This document shows positions 53,187 to 61,395 of a DNA stretch of 64,000 nt, in pieces. The stretch is from Bacteroidales bacterium (lineage in GTDB: Bacteria; Bacteroidota; Bacteroidia; Bacteroidales; Tenuifilaceae), in the NCBI GenBank assembly GCA_020636845.1, contig JACJXD010000002.1:62001-126000 (forward strand), written 5' to 3'. Under the pieces are notes generated by a model. It saw only the letters and a list, made by a program, of their open reading frames with translations. It made no database searches and was not told the origin of the DNA. Position numbers and translations under genes: made by a program. The first letter of the stretch is position 1, and every line of letters starts with the position of its first letter.

Positions 53187-53194
53187 TATTTTTG
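53187..53194 (+). promoter_or_regulatory. Candidate -7 box for crcB
   Basis: TATTTTTG matches TAnnTTTG and lies 26 bases before the crcB ATG, within the 38-base gap after the glycosylase stop. No clear -33 partner. There is no room for a fluoride riboswitch. Confidence 0.4.
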
Positions 53195-53219
53195 CATTGT
53201 TAATGCTAAATAGTTTACA

Positions 53220-53600
53220 ATGTTTAAATCGATTTTACTTGTAGGAGCAGGAGGTTTTGTTGGATCTGTTTTGCGTTTTTTGGTTACAAAGCAAATTCAA
53301 ATGCAAGTGGCTTCAACCTTTCCATGGGGAACCTTTGCGGTAAATGTTGTTGGAAGTTTTATAATAGGCATTGTATATGCTATTTCTGAAAAAACGGGCT
53401 TGTTAACTCCAGACGCGCGTTTGTTTTTGGCTGTTGGACTTTGCGGTGGATTTACAACCTTCTCATCGCTTTCCAACGATGCCTTTTTGCTTTTGCAGGG
53501 AAAGGAAATTTTAATGTTTACCGCATACATGGCGTTTAGTTTTGTAAGTGGGTTATTGGCTGTATTTGCTGGTCGTTTAGTTGTTAATCAACTTGTATAA
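53220..53600 (+). CDS. crcB: Fluoride exporter CrcB/Fluc
   Basis: The 126-residue protein has four membrane helices and the Fluc signatures GGFVGSVLRFLV, FPWGTFAVNVVGSFIIGIVYA and GLCGGFTTFSSLSNDAFLLL (the dimer pore phenylalanines). Dual-topology dimers let fluoride leave the cell. It is followed five bases later by a DUF190 gene, a common pairing. Confidence 0.96.
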   Translation: MFKSILLVGAGGFVGSVLRFLVTKQIQMQVASTFPWGTFAVNVVGSFIIGIVYAISEKTGLLTPDARLFLAVGLCGGFTTFSSLSNDAFLLLQGKEILMFTAYMAFSFVSGLLAVFAGRLVVNQLV

Positions 53601-53605
53601 AAATT

Positions 53606-53971
53606 ATGGAAGATGTAAAAAAGTACCTCAGGTTAAGGATTTATATTAGTAGTACCGATAAGTTAAAGAATAGTTTGCTTTACGAAACGTTAGTTTATCA
53701 GGCAAAAAGATATGGATTAGCAGGAGCAACCGTAACAAAGGGAATAATGGGTTATGGTGTTAGTTCCGTTGTGCATTCTTATAAGTTTTGGGAAATTTCG
53801 GAAAAAGTTCCTGTTGTAGTTGAGGTGTTAGACGAAGAACCACTGATAGAGAAATTTTACCATATTATTTTACCTTACCTCAAAAATATGCGATATGGTT
53901 GCTTGGTTACCGTCGATAAGGTGGACGTGTGGCTTAGTAAACCGGGCGAAAAACCAAAACTTTTTAAGTAG
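53606..53971 (+). CDS. DUF190 family protein, CrcB partner
   Basis: The 121-residue soluble protein has a PII-like (ferredoxin-fold) shape: RLRIYISSTDKLKNSLLYETLVYQA, GLAGATVTKGIMGYG, VVVEVLDEEPLIEKFYHIILPYL. DUF190 proteins often accompany crcB and are thought to aid or regulate fluoride resistance, though their ligand is not known. The gene is five bases behind crcB and must be cotranscribed. Confidence 0.93.
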   Translation: MEDVKKYLRLRIYISSTDKLKNSLLYETLVYQAKRYGLAGATVTKGIMGYGVSSVVHSYKFWEISEKVPVVVEVLDEEPLIEKFYHIILPYLKNMRYGCLVTVDKVDVWLSKPGEKPKLFK

Positions 53972-54040
53972 CAAATAGCCCTATTTTCGGGGTTTAATCT
54001 TTTTTAACTGCATCAAACTTTTTCATAATTAGCAAGCTGC

Positions 54041-54071
54041 TTGTTTGTTAAGGTCTATTTTCATACCTTTG
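54041..54071 (+). promoter_or_regulatory. Promoter of tig
   Basis: TTG at 54041-54043 and TACCTTTG at 54064-54071 are 20 bases apart. An overlapping TTTG at 54044-54047 would give 16. Confidence 0.65.
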
Positions 54072-54138
54072 TGAACTTATTTTTCGAGAAAAAATTTATT
54101 GTTAAAACCTGAATTACAGCAATTTAAAACACAACAGG

Positions 54139-55488
54139 ATGAACATTACCAAAGAGAATTCCGATGCATTAACGGCTACAATAAGTGTTAGCATTGACAA
54201 GGCCGATTACTCCGAGAAGGTAGAAAATGCACTGAAAGATTATAAGAAGAAAGCCAATATTAAAGGTTTTCGTCCGGGAATGGCCCCAATGGGTCTTATT
54301 CGCAAAATGTATTTCAAGTATATTTTAGTAGAAGAAGTTTCTAAGTTGGCTTCCGATTCGTTGTACGAATACATTAAGAACGAAAATATTAAAACTCTTG
54401 GCGAACCAATCCCCAGCGAAAAGCAGGCAAGCATTGATTGGGACAATCAGGAAAGTTTTCAGTTGTCGTGGGATTTGGGTTTAGCTCCTGAATTTGAAGT
54501 TAAGTTTACCAAACGCGATAAGTTCCCTTACTATAAAATTGCAATAACCGACGAAATTCGTAAGCAGCATATAGATAGTTTACGTAATAGATTTGGGAAA
54601 TACACTCCTGTTGAGGTAACGGACGATAAAGGTTTAGTTAAAGCAACCCTTACCGAACTTAACGAGGACGAATCGCCTCGTGAGAGCGGCAAGAACGTTG
54701 AAGGAGCATCCATTTCCATCGCTCTAGTTGCCGATGAGGACGAACGTAAAAAACTTGTTGGCTGTAAGGTTGGCGATGTTGTTGTGATAGATACCAAAAA
54801 GGCTTTTCCAAACGAAGCCGACAGGGCTGCCTTGTTACATGTTAAAAAGGAAGAGTTGGGCGAGTTAAATTCTCTTTTCCAGTTAACAATTACCGAAACG
54901 TTAACTTTTACCCCTGCAGAACAGGATCAGGCTTTTTACGATCAAGTTTACGGTAAGGATGTGGTAAAAACCGAGGAAGATTTTGCTAAGAAGGTGGATG
55001 AAGAGTTAGAAAACTATTTCAAGGTAGAAGGCGACAACCGTTTTTCTGTTGATTTTAGGGAAAAAGCAGTTGGTAAGTTGAAATTTGAACTGCCTAAAGA
55101 TTTTCTTGTTCGTTGGCTTACTTCCATTAACGAAGGGAAATTTACCCGTGAACAAATAGAGGAAGAGTATCCTATGTTCGAAAAGGATCTTAAGTGGCAG
55201 CTAATGAGTAATAAAGTTGCAGAAGAGCAAAACTTCACCGTAACAAAGGAGGAAACCGAAGAATTTGCTAAGGGATATGCTCGTAGCCAATTTGCTGCTT
55301 ACGGCATGAACTTTCTTCCCGATGAGTATATTACTAAGTATGCCAACGACATTTTGAAGAATCGCGAAGAGTTGCGTAAAATTCAGGAAAGCATAATGAA
55401 TAAGAAAGTTGTCGATTGGTTTAAATCGACTGTTGCTTTGGATGAAAAAGAAGTTACCGTTGAAGAGTTTAATAAGATAGGAAAGTAA
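54139..55488 (+). CDS. tig: Trigger factor, Bacteroidota type
   Basis: The 449-residue chaperone binds the ribosome exit site through the N-terminal domain. The signature GFRxGxxP appears here as GFRPGMAPMGLIRKMY (residues 41-56). The middle domain sits where the FKBP-type PPIase lies in E. coli, but it is strongly diverged (LTELNEDESPRESGKNVEGAS) and may lack isomerase activity. A helical C-terminal chaperone domain follows. In many genomes tig precedes clpP and clpX; here it is separated from clpP by 6 kb. Confidence 0.93.
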   Translation: MNITKENSDALTATISVSIDKADYSEKVENALKDYKKKANIKGFRPGMAPMGLIRKMYFKYILVEEVSKLASDSLYEYIKNENIKTLGEPIPSEKQASIDWDNQESFQLSWDLGLAPEFEVKFTKRDKFPYYKIAITDEIRKQHIDSLRNRFGKYTPVEVTDDKGLVKATLTELNEDESPRESGKNVEGASISIALVADEDERKKLVGCKVGDVVVIDTKKAFPNEADRAALLHVKKEELGELNSLFQLTITETLTFTPAEQDQAFYDQVYGKDVVKTEEDFAKKVDEELENYFKVEGDNRFSVDFREKAVGKLKFELPKDFLVRWLTSINEGKFTREQIEEEYPMFEKDLKWQLMSNKVAEEQNFTVTKEETEEFAKGYARSQFAAYGMNFLPDEYITKYANDILKNREELRKIQESIMNKKVVDWFKSTVALDEKEVTVEEFNKIGK

Positions 55489-55508
55489 CGTTTGGGACAA
55501 TTTTATTT

Positions 55509-55539
55509 TAAACCGATCGGTTTTCCGGTCGGTTTTTTT
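55509..55539 (+). terminator. Terminator after tig
   Basis: AAACCGA pairs with TCGGTTT (with further CGG/CCGG pairing inside) and a run of seven T residues follows, about 20 bases after the tig stop. Confidence 0.85.
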
Positions 55540-55633
55540 ATTGTTCAACTTTTCGTTGTAAGCATTATAAATTCCAGGTTTTTAATCGATAAAAATGTTA
55601 ATTTTGATTTCAATCAACTGAAAAGTACCGAAT

Positions 55634-56458
55634 ATGGCTGAAAATAGTTGGAATGGTTATTTAACCAAAATGGAAACCGAAAATGTCGGTAGCGAGTACG
55701 ATGTCGTTCCAAAGTACTTTCTTTCCCTTAACGGTGTTCGTTTGGAAATGAATCAGTTTATTGGGAAGCATGTGAGTGTTGAATATGCGGGACAAATAAA
55801 ATGTATAAAGTGTGGGAGAATTACAAAAAAATCGTTTGGTCAGGGATATTGCTACCCTTGTTTTATTTCGGTTCCCGAAACCGAGGAGTGTGTTTTACGA
55901 CCGGAATTATGTAAAGCTCAATTAGGTATTGCCCGCGATATGGAATATGCAACAAACCATTGCCTGATTGATCATTTTGTTTATTTGGCATGGTCGGGAG
56001 GTGTAAAAGTTGGCGTAACCCGTTTTCATCAGGTTCCAACCCGTTGGATTGACCAAGGTGCTACTCATGCTGTAAAACTTTGTAGAACAAAGAACAGGTA
56101 TTCGGCCGGTTTGGTAGAAGTAGAGTTGAAGAAAATTATGTCCGATAAAACGCCTTGGCAGGCTATGCTTAAGGGTGTGGAAGATGAAAATTTGAATTTA
56201 CTTTTCGAAAAAGATAAAGCGTTGGAGTATATAAACGGTAAAAGTCTTGAGTATATCCCCGAAACGAATGGATTATATAGAATAACTTATCCGGTGAACG
56301 AGTATCCGGTAAAGGTTAAATCACATTCTTTTGATAAAGAATCTGTGTTTAGTGGAATATTAATGGGTATAAAAGGACAATACCTGATATTGGAATCAGG
56401 TACTGTGCTAAACATCCGAAAGCATTCGGGGTATATTGTAACTGTTAAGGTCGAATAG
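55634..56458 (+). CDS. DUF2797 family protein with zinc-ribbon and GIY-YIG-like region
   Basis: The 274-residue protein carries a four-cysteine ribbon (CIKCGRITKKSFGQGYC..C, about 53-75) and further cysteine-histidine pairs (ECVLRPELCKAQ, CLIDHFVYLAW). GVKVGVTRFHQVPTRWIDQGA then forms the GIY-YIG-like strand pair recognised in DUF2797. The function is unknown; a nucleic-acid role is often supposed from the fold. Its stop and that of the convergent sensor gene are only three bases apart, with no hairpin between. Confidence 0.88.
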   Translation: MAENSWNGYLTKMETENVGSEYDVVPKYFLSLNGVRLEMNQFIGKHVSVEYAGQIKCIKCGRITKKSFGQGYCYPCFISVPETEECVLRPELCKAQLGIARDMEYATNHCLIDHFVYLAWSGGVKVGVTRFHQVPTRWIDQGATHAVKLCRTKNRYSAGLVEVELKKIMSDKTPWQAMLKGVEDENLNLLFEKDKALEYINGKSLEYIPETNGLYRITYPVNEYPVKVKSHSFDKESVFSGILMGIKGQYLILESGTVLNIRKHSGYIVTVKVE

Positions 56459-56461
56459 TTT

Positions 56462-58750
56462 CTAAATGTTAGTTATATCGGTAGCTATTTTAAGAATCTT
56501 GATTATGTTACCCATAGCATCGGTAACCGGGGTGTAAGTTTCTACCAGAACAATATCCTTTCCGTTAATGTTAAGTTTTGTTTTACGCTTTTTGATTTTT
56601 CCATTAATTAGTTCTTTCCAGAACTTTTCGTAAGAATTTTTGTCCTGATCGGTCATTACCAATCCGTCGGTATGATGAGTGCCAATAAAATCTTCACGTT
56701 GTACACCAAGCAAATCAAGGTACGAATCATTTACGCTCGTAACGTAGCCTTTTGTGTCGTACTCTACCATATATGATGAGGCATTTAGCGCTTTAATTAG
56801 AACTTCCAGTTCGTACGATTTACGCGAAGCTTCTTCCTGTGTTGCCTGAAGTTCTTCGAGGTTTTGTCTCATTTCTTCTTCTTGGGCAGCCATCATTTCG
56901 GCTTGTTCTTTCGATTTGGTCAACAGTTCAGCGGTAAGGCTGTTTACCTTAACGGTATGTAAGGTTGAGGCAATGCTTTTTGCTAAATCTTTAAGAAATT
57001 CTATTTCAAAATCTTTAAACTTTTTGAGCGAAGCAATTTCCATAACACCCATTACCTCATCCTCATTTATAAGCGGAATTAGGATAAGAAAGTTAGGGTT
57101 GGTTTCTCCCAGTCCCGAAGTTATTTCGATATATTCCTGAGGAATTTCGGAAAGAACAATAGCATTTCGTTCTGCTGCGCAAGCGCCGATTAATCCTTCG
57201 GCAAAATGGTACGATTTGTTTAAGATTCGTTTGCGGTCGTAAGCGAAAGTAGCGGTTAAGTCAAACGTTTTTTCGTTATTTTCCTTATCTTCATTCAAAA
57301 TGAATAGGCCTCCGACTTGAGCGTTGAGGTACCAAACTAAATTTTTAATTATTTCGTCGCTCAAAAGATTTATATTATCGTTATTGCGTCTTAATATATC
57401 TCCGAACTTAGCCAATCCTTCGTTTGTCCATTTTTTCTTTTCGTCCTCTTGCTTACGTTTTTCTTCTTCTTCCCTTGCTTTTCGGAGATTATCGCGCATT
57501 TCAAGAAGCGATTTTCCAAGAAGATCTTCATCGCTAAGCAGTTCAACTTCTGCCTCAAGGTTTCCATTTCCTATTTCTCGGGCAAAGTCGGTTTTACCCA
57601 TAATTCCTTTAATTGAACTGCTGAGCGCTACGGTCATTTGCCCAATTTCATCGTTTGTTTTCGATTCAATAATCATGGATTTGTCGATTCTTCCAAGGGA
57701 TAGATAATGAAGCAACTTTGTTACATTTTTAATAGGTGCTGTAATGTTGTTTGATACTAAGAATATGATAATTAGCAGAAGGATGATTCCCGAAATGGAA
57801 ATAATAAGGCTTATGTTGAAGTTTTTATTGCTTTGCGAAAGAATATCGTTAATGGGAACAACTATTCCAACTGCCCACGGGGTTGTGGTTTTTCCAATTC
57901 TCACAGGATATACAGAGTAGTATGTATCCTTCCCATTTTTTACCGTTGTAAAGCTGAATTGCTTCCCTTTTTGTACCTGTTCCAAAATTTTGAATTTTTC
58001 GTTTAGTTCAGGCATACAATCGATAATATTTTTTTTAAATATTGATGTGTCGGGATGAGCAATAAAACTACCCTGATTCGATATCATAAATGCATAGCTG
58101 TTTGGGTAAGGTTTTATGCTGTTTATTAATTCTTGAAAACGGGTTAACACTAAATCGGCTCCGACTAAACCAATAAATTTACCATCTTGAATAAATGGAG
58201 AAGTAAGCGTAGTCATCATTTGCCCACCTTGCAATTCCGAAATGTATGGTTCGTTAACAAGTTCACACGCAGCCTTTTTCATGCTGCCGTAGGTAGGCGG
58301 ATCGCTAACAAGGCTTCTAATTTCAGATTTTGTTAAATATTGATTATTGTGCTTATAAACAATATAGAAATATCTGCCATGGTCTTTTTTCCATGTCGAA
58401 TCCAAGTTGCTAAGTTCCCAACTATCCCAAAACGCATCAATTTGAGGGGTCGTTTTTATAACCCTGTTGTACATTGGGTAAATAAGTTTTTGCCAACGGT
58501 CGAATGGAAATTGTTTATACTCCATGAATGCTGCAGCAAGCGTACGGGTAACTGCAAAATCCTCGTTTAGCCAACTCTCAATTCGCAATGCGTTTTGCTT
58601 AGCGTAGTTATCGGTAAGTTTGATAGCTTGGTCATACGAAATTCTACGAGACGAAGATGTGATAAAGTATAAAACAATTGCAAAAATTAGTACAGAAGAT
58701 CCCAATATGAAAACAAGAATCTTTGAACGAATATTTAGGCGTGTCTTCAT
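56462..58750 (-). CDS. dCache-HAMP-GAF-PAS sensor protein without an output domain
   Basis: This 762-residue membrane protein has helix 1 at about 13-31 and a periplasmic double-Cache domain at about 35-305 (WSNL-type DSWELSNLDSTWKKDHGRYFY, PYISELQGGQMMTTLTSPF, LVGADLVLTRFQELI). Helix 2 lies at about 315-335 and a HAMP at about 337-392. A coiled coil, a GAF domain at about 440-595 (FILNEDKE, EGLIGACAAERNAIVL, VMGVMEIASLKKF), a second coiled coil and a C-terminal PAS domain (NASSYMVEYDTKGYVTSVNDSYLDLLGV) follow. It ends right after the PAS, with no kinase, cyclase or MCP tip. It may signal to a separate kinase; the divergent CNBD-kinase is the nearest candidate. Confidence 0.88.
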   Translation of the reverse strand: MKTRLNIRSKILVFILGSSVLIFAIVLYFITSSSRRISYDQAIKLTDNYAKQNALRIESWLNEDFAVTRTLAAAFMEYKQFPFDRWQKLIYPMYNRVIKTTPQIDAFWDSWELSNLDSTWKKDHGRYFYIVYKHNNQYLTKSEIRSLVSDPPTYGSMKKAACELVNEPYISELQGGQMMTTLTSPFIQDGKFIGLVGADLVLTRFQELINSIKPYPNSYAFMISNQGSFIAHPDTSIFKKNIIDCMPELNEKFKILEQVQKGKQFSFTTVKNGKDTYYSVYPVRIGKTTTPWAVGIVVPINDILSQSNKNFNISLIISISGIILLLIIIFLVSNNITAPIKNVTKLLHYLSLGRIDKSMIIESKTNDEIGQMTVALSSSIKGIMGKTDFAREIGNGNLEAEVELLSDEDLLGKSLLEMRDNLRKAREEEEKRKQEDEKKKWTNEGLAKFGDILRRNNDNINLLSDEIIKNLVWYLNAQVGGLFILNEDKENNEKTFDLTATFAYDRKRILNKSYHFAEGLIGACAAERNAIVLSEIPQEYIEITSGLGETNPNFLILIPLINEDEVMGVMEIASLKKFKDFEIEFLKDLAKSIASTLHTVKVNSLTAELLTKSKEQAEMMAAQEEEMRQNLEELQATQEEASRKSYELEVLIKALNASSYMVEYDTKGYVTSVNDSYLDLLGVQREDFIGTHHTDGLVMTDQDKNSYEKFWKELINGKIKKRKTKLNINGKDIVLVETYTPVTDAMGNIIKILKIATDITNI

Positions 58751-58999
58751 TGGTGTTGTTTTTACTGGATTACAGTTACTCTGACTTTACAATATTAATG
58801 AATATTAAGTAAAATAGAAATGTAAAAGTAAAAAATAATCTGCTTGCCTTTAAAATTAGGGAATATATGCTTTGAACACTTTGAAAGGTATGTTAGTCAA
58901 AGAATATAATGCCAAGTTCGTTTTTACGTTTCGTTTGTACTAAATAGCATTTATCGGATTGCCGTTTTTACTCCAGTCAAAATTGTAGAAACTTATTAT

Positions 59000-59030
59000 G
59001 TTTACCCTTCGTTAAAAATTTATATATTTG
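59000..59030 (+). promoter_or_regulatory. Promoter of the CNBD-kinase gene
   Basis: TATATTTG at 59023-59030 matches the -7 consensus exactly, with a weaker TTTA-type -33 element near 59000. The apparent TTG start at 59028 lies inside this -7 box, so it cannot be the translation start. Confidence 0.6.
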
Positions 59031-59048
59031 GCGAAAGTAGAGGAAGTT

Positions 59049-60263
59049 ATGTTTTTATTTCGAAAACAACCACAAGAAAAAATAGAGTTATTACAATTAC
59101 TCAGAAATATTCAAATTTTTAAGGAAGTAGATTTACCCACTCTCCGAAAAGTTGTTAATGGTTTAAAAGAAAGAAAATTAAAAAAAGGAGAGGTGCTGTT
59201 TTACAAAGGGGATACCGATTATTCTCTATACATTGTTCAGAAAGGAATGGTAAAGGCACACATTGGGACTCATACTTATGCCACTTTTGGTCCGAAACAG
59301 TATTTTGGTGAATATTCTCTGTTAGACTCAACGCCACGTTCAACTTCGATTTCAGCATTGAGCGATACCGATTTAATTTGGTTACCTCAGGAGCAGTTTA
59401 ACGAGTTGCTTAATAAAAAACCGGAGTTTGCAAAGGGATTATTAAAAGGGTTGGTTTGGCGATTACGCGATTACAATGTATTAGAAGCCGAACTCACAAA
59501 CAAGAATCAGGAAATTCGTAAGCAAAAGGAAGAAATTGAGCAGCAGCGGCTCGAATTAGAAACGTTGAATCATACCAAGGATAAGTTTTTTGCCATTATT
59601 GCTCACGATTTGCGTAATCCATTTAGTACTGTTCTTAGTTTATCGGAATTGTTGGCAAAGGAGTTTGAAAACTTTGAGCCCGAGAAGTTAAAAATGTTTA
59701 TTTCTCAAATTTACAAGTATTCCAACAATACGTTTAATTTGCTCGAAAACCTTTTACAGTGGTCGTTGCTTCAAACAGGACGACTTGTAGCTCGGCCAAA
59801 AGGAACAAACCTTGCCGATGTTATAAACGAAAATATCGAATTACTAAAAGGGAATGCACAGCAAAAAGGAATAGAGTTGGTTTGGGTTAATCCTTCGGAC
59901 TGCTTTGCTTTTTTCGATAGCAACATGATTACAACCGTAATTCGAAATCTAATTAGTAATGCAATTAAGTTTTGTTCGGAAGCGGGAAGAATTGAAGTGG
60001 AGTTGTCAGTCGATTCCGAGTATTGTCGGGTTAGCATTAAGGATAATGGAACGGGTATTCCTCCCGAAAATGTGGCAAAGTTGTTTAAGTTAGAAAGTAA
60101 TCCATCTACCGAAGGTACATCGCAGGAACGAGGAACCGGTTTAGGACTTATTCTTTGCAAAGAGTTTGTCGAAAAGAACGGAGGCACAATTGGCGTTAGG
60201 AGCAAAGAAGGTGAAGGCTCGTTGTTCTTTTTCTCGGTACCTCGATTCGAGAAAAAGGAGTAA
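59049..60263 (+). CDS. Cyclic-nucleotide-binding-domain histidine kinase
   Basis: The ATG at 59049, preceded by GAGGAA, gives 404 residues. A CRP-like cyclic-nucleotide-binding domain (about 10-135: IFKEVDLPTLRKVVNGL, GEVLFYKGDTDYSLYIVQKGMVKAHI, FGEYSLLDSTPRSTSISALSD) leads through a coiled coil to a HisKA domain with His186 (FAIIAHDLRNPFST). The HATPase domain follows (IRNLISNAIKFCSE, DNGTGIPPENVAKLF, GTGLGLILCKEFV). There is no membrane helix. Cyclic nucleotide control is implied by the fold only; many such domains bind nothing. Its TAA overlaps the ATG of the glycosyltransferase gene by one base. Confidence 0.93.
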   Translation: MFLFRKQPQEKIELLQLLRNIQIFKEVDLPTLRKVVNGLKERKLKKGEVLFYKGDTDYSLYIVQKGMVKAHIGTHTYATFGPKQYFGEYSLLDSTPRSTSISALSDTDLIWLPQEQFNELLNKKPEFAKGLLKGLVWRLRDYNVLEAELTNKNQEIRKQKEEIEQQRLELETLNHTKDKFFAIIAHDLRNPFSTVLSLSELLAKEFENFEPEKLKMFISQIYKYSNNTFNLLENLLQWSLLQTGRLVARPKGTNLADVINENIELLKGNAQQKGIELVWVNPSDCFAFFDSNMITTVIRNLISNAIKFCSEAGRIEVELSVDSEYCRVSIKDNGTGIPPENVAKLFKLESNPSTEGTSQERGTGLGLILCKEFVEKNGGTIGVRSKEGEGSLFFFSVPRFEKKE

Positions 60264-61360
60264 TGCGAATAGCAATTCTGGGTACTAGAGGAATTCCAAA
60301 TAATTACGGAGGGTTCGAAAGATTTGCCGAAGTATTATCGGTGCTTCTCACGCAACGTGGGCATAGCGTATTTGTATCGTCGTTTAATAGTAGCAAAAAG
60401 GCAGAAACCTTTTATTGTGGGGTACACGTTATTCCAATAGCCACACCTAAGTGGTTCTTGCAAAATTTTCGGATGCTTATATACGATTATCGGTCGTTAA
60501 AGTGGGCTTCAAAAAATAATTTTGATGTGATTTTGGAGTGCGGCCATACATTTTCTCCGTTCATATTCTTTTTCCCAAAAAGTATTCGAAAAAAAATTAT
60601 AGTAAACCCCGATGGGTTAGAATACTATAGAAAAAAATGGCACTTGCTGGCAAAAACTTTTTTAAAAATCTCGGAACGCATTGCTGTAAAATATTCGGGG
60701 AAGGTTATTTGCGATAATCCTGTACTTGCAAATAGAATTAAGGAGAAGCATGGTGTAAGGGCTATATATATTCCTTATGGGGCTTTTATCCCTAATTATG
60801 TTTTAGAGAATAGTAGCAGTAATATTTTTTCTGAAATAGATAAGCCTTACTATTTAATGATTACGCGATTTACTCCCGAGAACAACCTTGATCTTATTTT
60901 TGGTGCTTTTAGTAAAATGCCGGATAAGAAATTAGTTGTGGTTGGAAGTGCATATTCAGATTACGGTAATAGAGTTGTTTCGAAGTATTCTATTTATGAA
61001 AATATAAAATTTTTAGGGGCTATATACGATCAGGAAAAGCTTAATTTGTTGCGCTATAATGCCAATGCCTATATACATGGGCATAGTGTCGGAGGTACAA
61101 ATCCTTCGTTACTCGAGGCCATGGCTTGTGGTTGCATAATTATTGCTCACGACAATTCTTTTAATAAGTATGTGTTAAATAGCAGAGGGGAATTTTTTTT
61201 AACGGGAGATGATTTAGTAAAGTCAATTTTTAATGTTGAAAACCTGTCGGAGTCGCAAAGAACGATTCTTAGAAATTTCAATGTAGAAAGAGTTTTAAAA
61301 GAATTTGCGTGGGATAGTGTTGTTCTCCAGTATGAGAATATTTTCTCTGAAGTAGAATAA
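60263..61360 (+). CDS. GT4-like glycosyltransferase with DUF1972 N-terminal domain
   Basis: The 365-residue protein opens with the DUF1972 signature MRIAILGTRGIPNNYGGFERF and ends in a glycosyltransferase group 1 domain (LMITRFTPENNLDLIFGAF, YIHGHSVGGTNPSLLEAMACG). The family adds rhamnose or a related sugar in exopolysaccharide or O-antigen synthesis. It overlaps the sensor kinase gene by one base, an unusual pairing suggesting translational coupling. No other polysaccharide gene is in the window except the distant GT90 gene. Confidence 0.9.
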   Translation: MRIAILGTRGIPNNYGGFERFAEVLSVLLTQRGHSVFVSSFNSSKKAETFYCGVHVIPIATPKWFLQNFRMLIYDYRSLKWASKNNFDVILECGHTFSPFIFFFPKSIRKKIIVNPDGLEYYRKKWHLLAKTFLKISERIAVKYSGKVICDNPVLANRIKEKHGVRAIYIPYGAFIPNYVLENSSSNIFSEIDKPYYLMITRFTPENNLDLIFGAFSKMPDKKLVVVGSAYSDYGNRVVSKYSIYENIKFLGAIYDQEKLNLLRYNANAYIHGHSVGGTNPSLLEAMACGCIIIAHDNSFNKYVLNSRGEFFLTGDDLVKSIFNVENLSESQRTILRNFNVERVLKEFAWDSVVLQYENIFSEVE

Positions 61361-61395
61361 AAGAAGAAGGGCGATTAGCCCTTCTTCTTTGTTTT
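61359..61395. terminator. Bidirectional terminator
   Basis: AAAGAAGAAGGGC pairs with GCCCTTCTTCTTT around GATTA, with A-rich and T-rich flanks. It separates the glycosyltransferase gene from the convergent adhesin gene. Confidence 0.88.

Noticed and set aside
53182..53219. Fluoride riboswitch before crcB
   Set aside because: Only 38 bases separate the glycosylase stop from the crcB ATG, too few for the riboswitch, and no motif is visible.
59028..59048. TTG start for the CNBD-kinase gene
   Set aside because: It lies within the -7 promoter box, whereas ATG 59049 has a GAGGAA site just before it.
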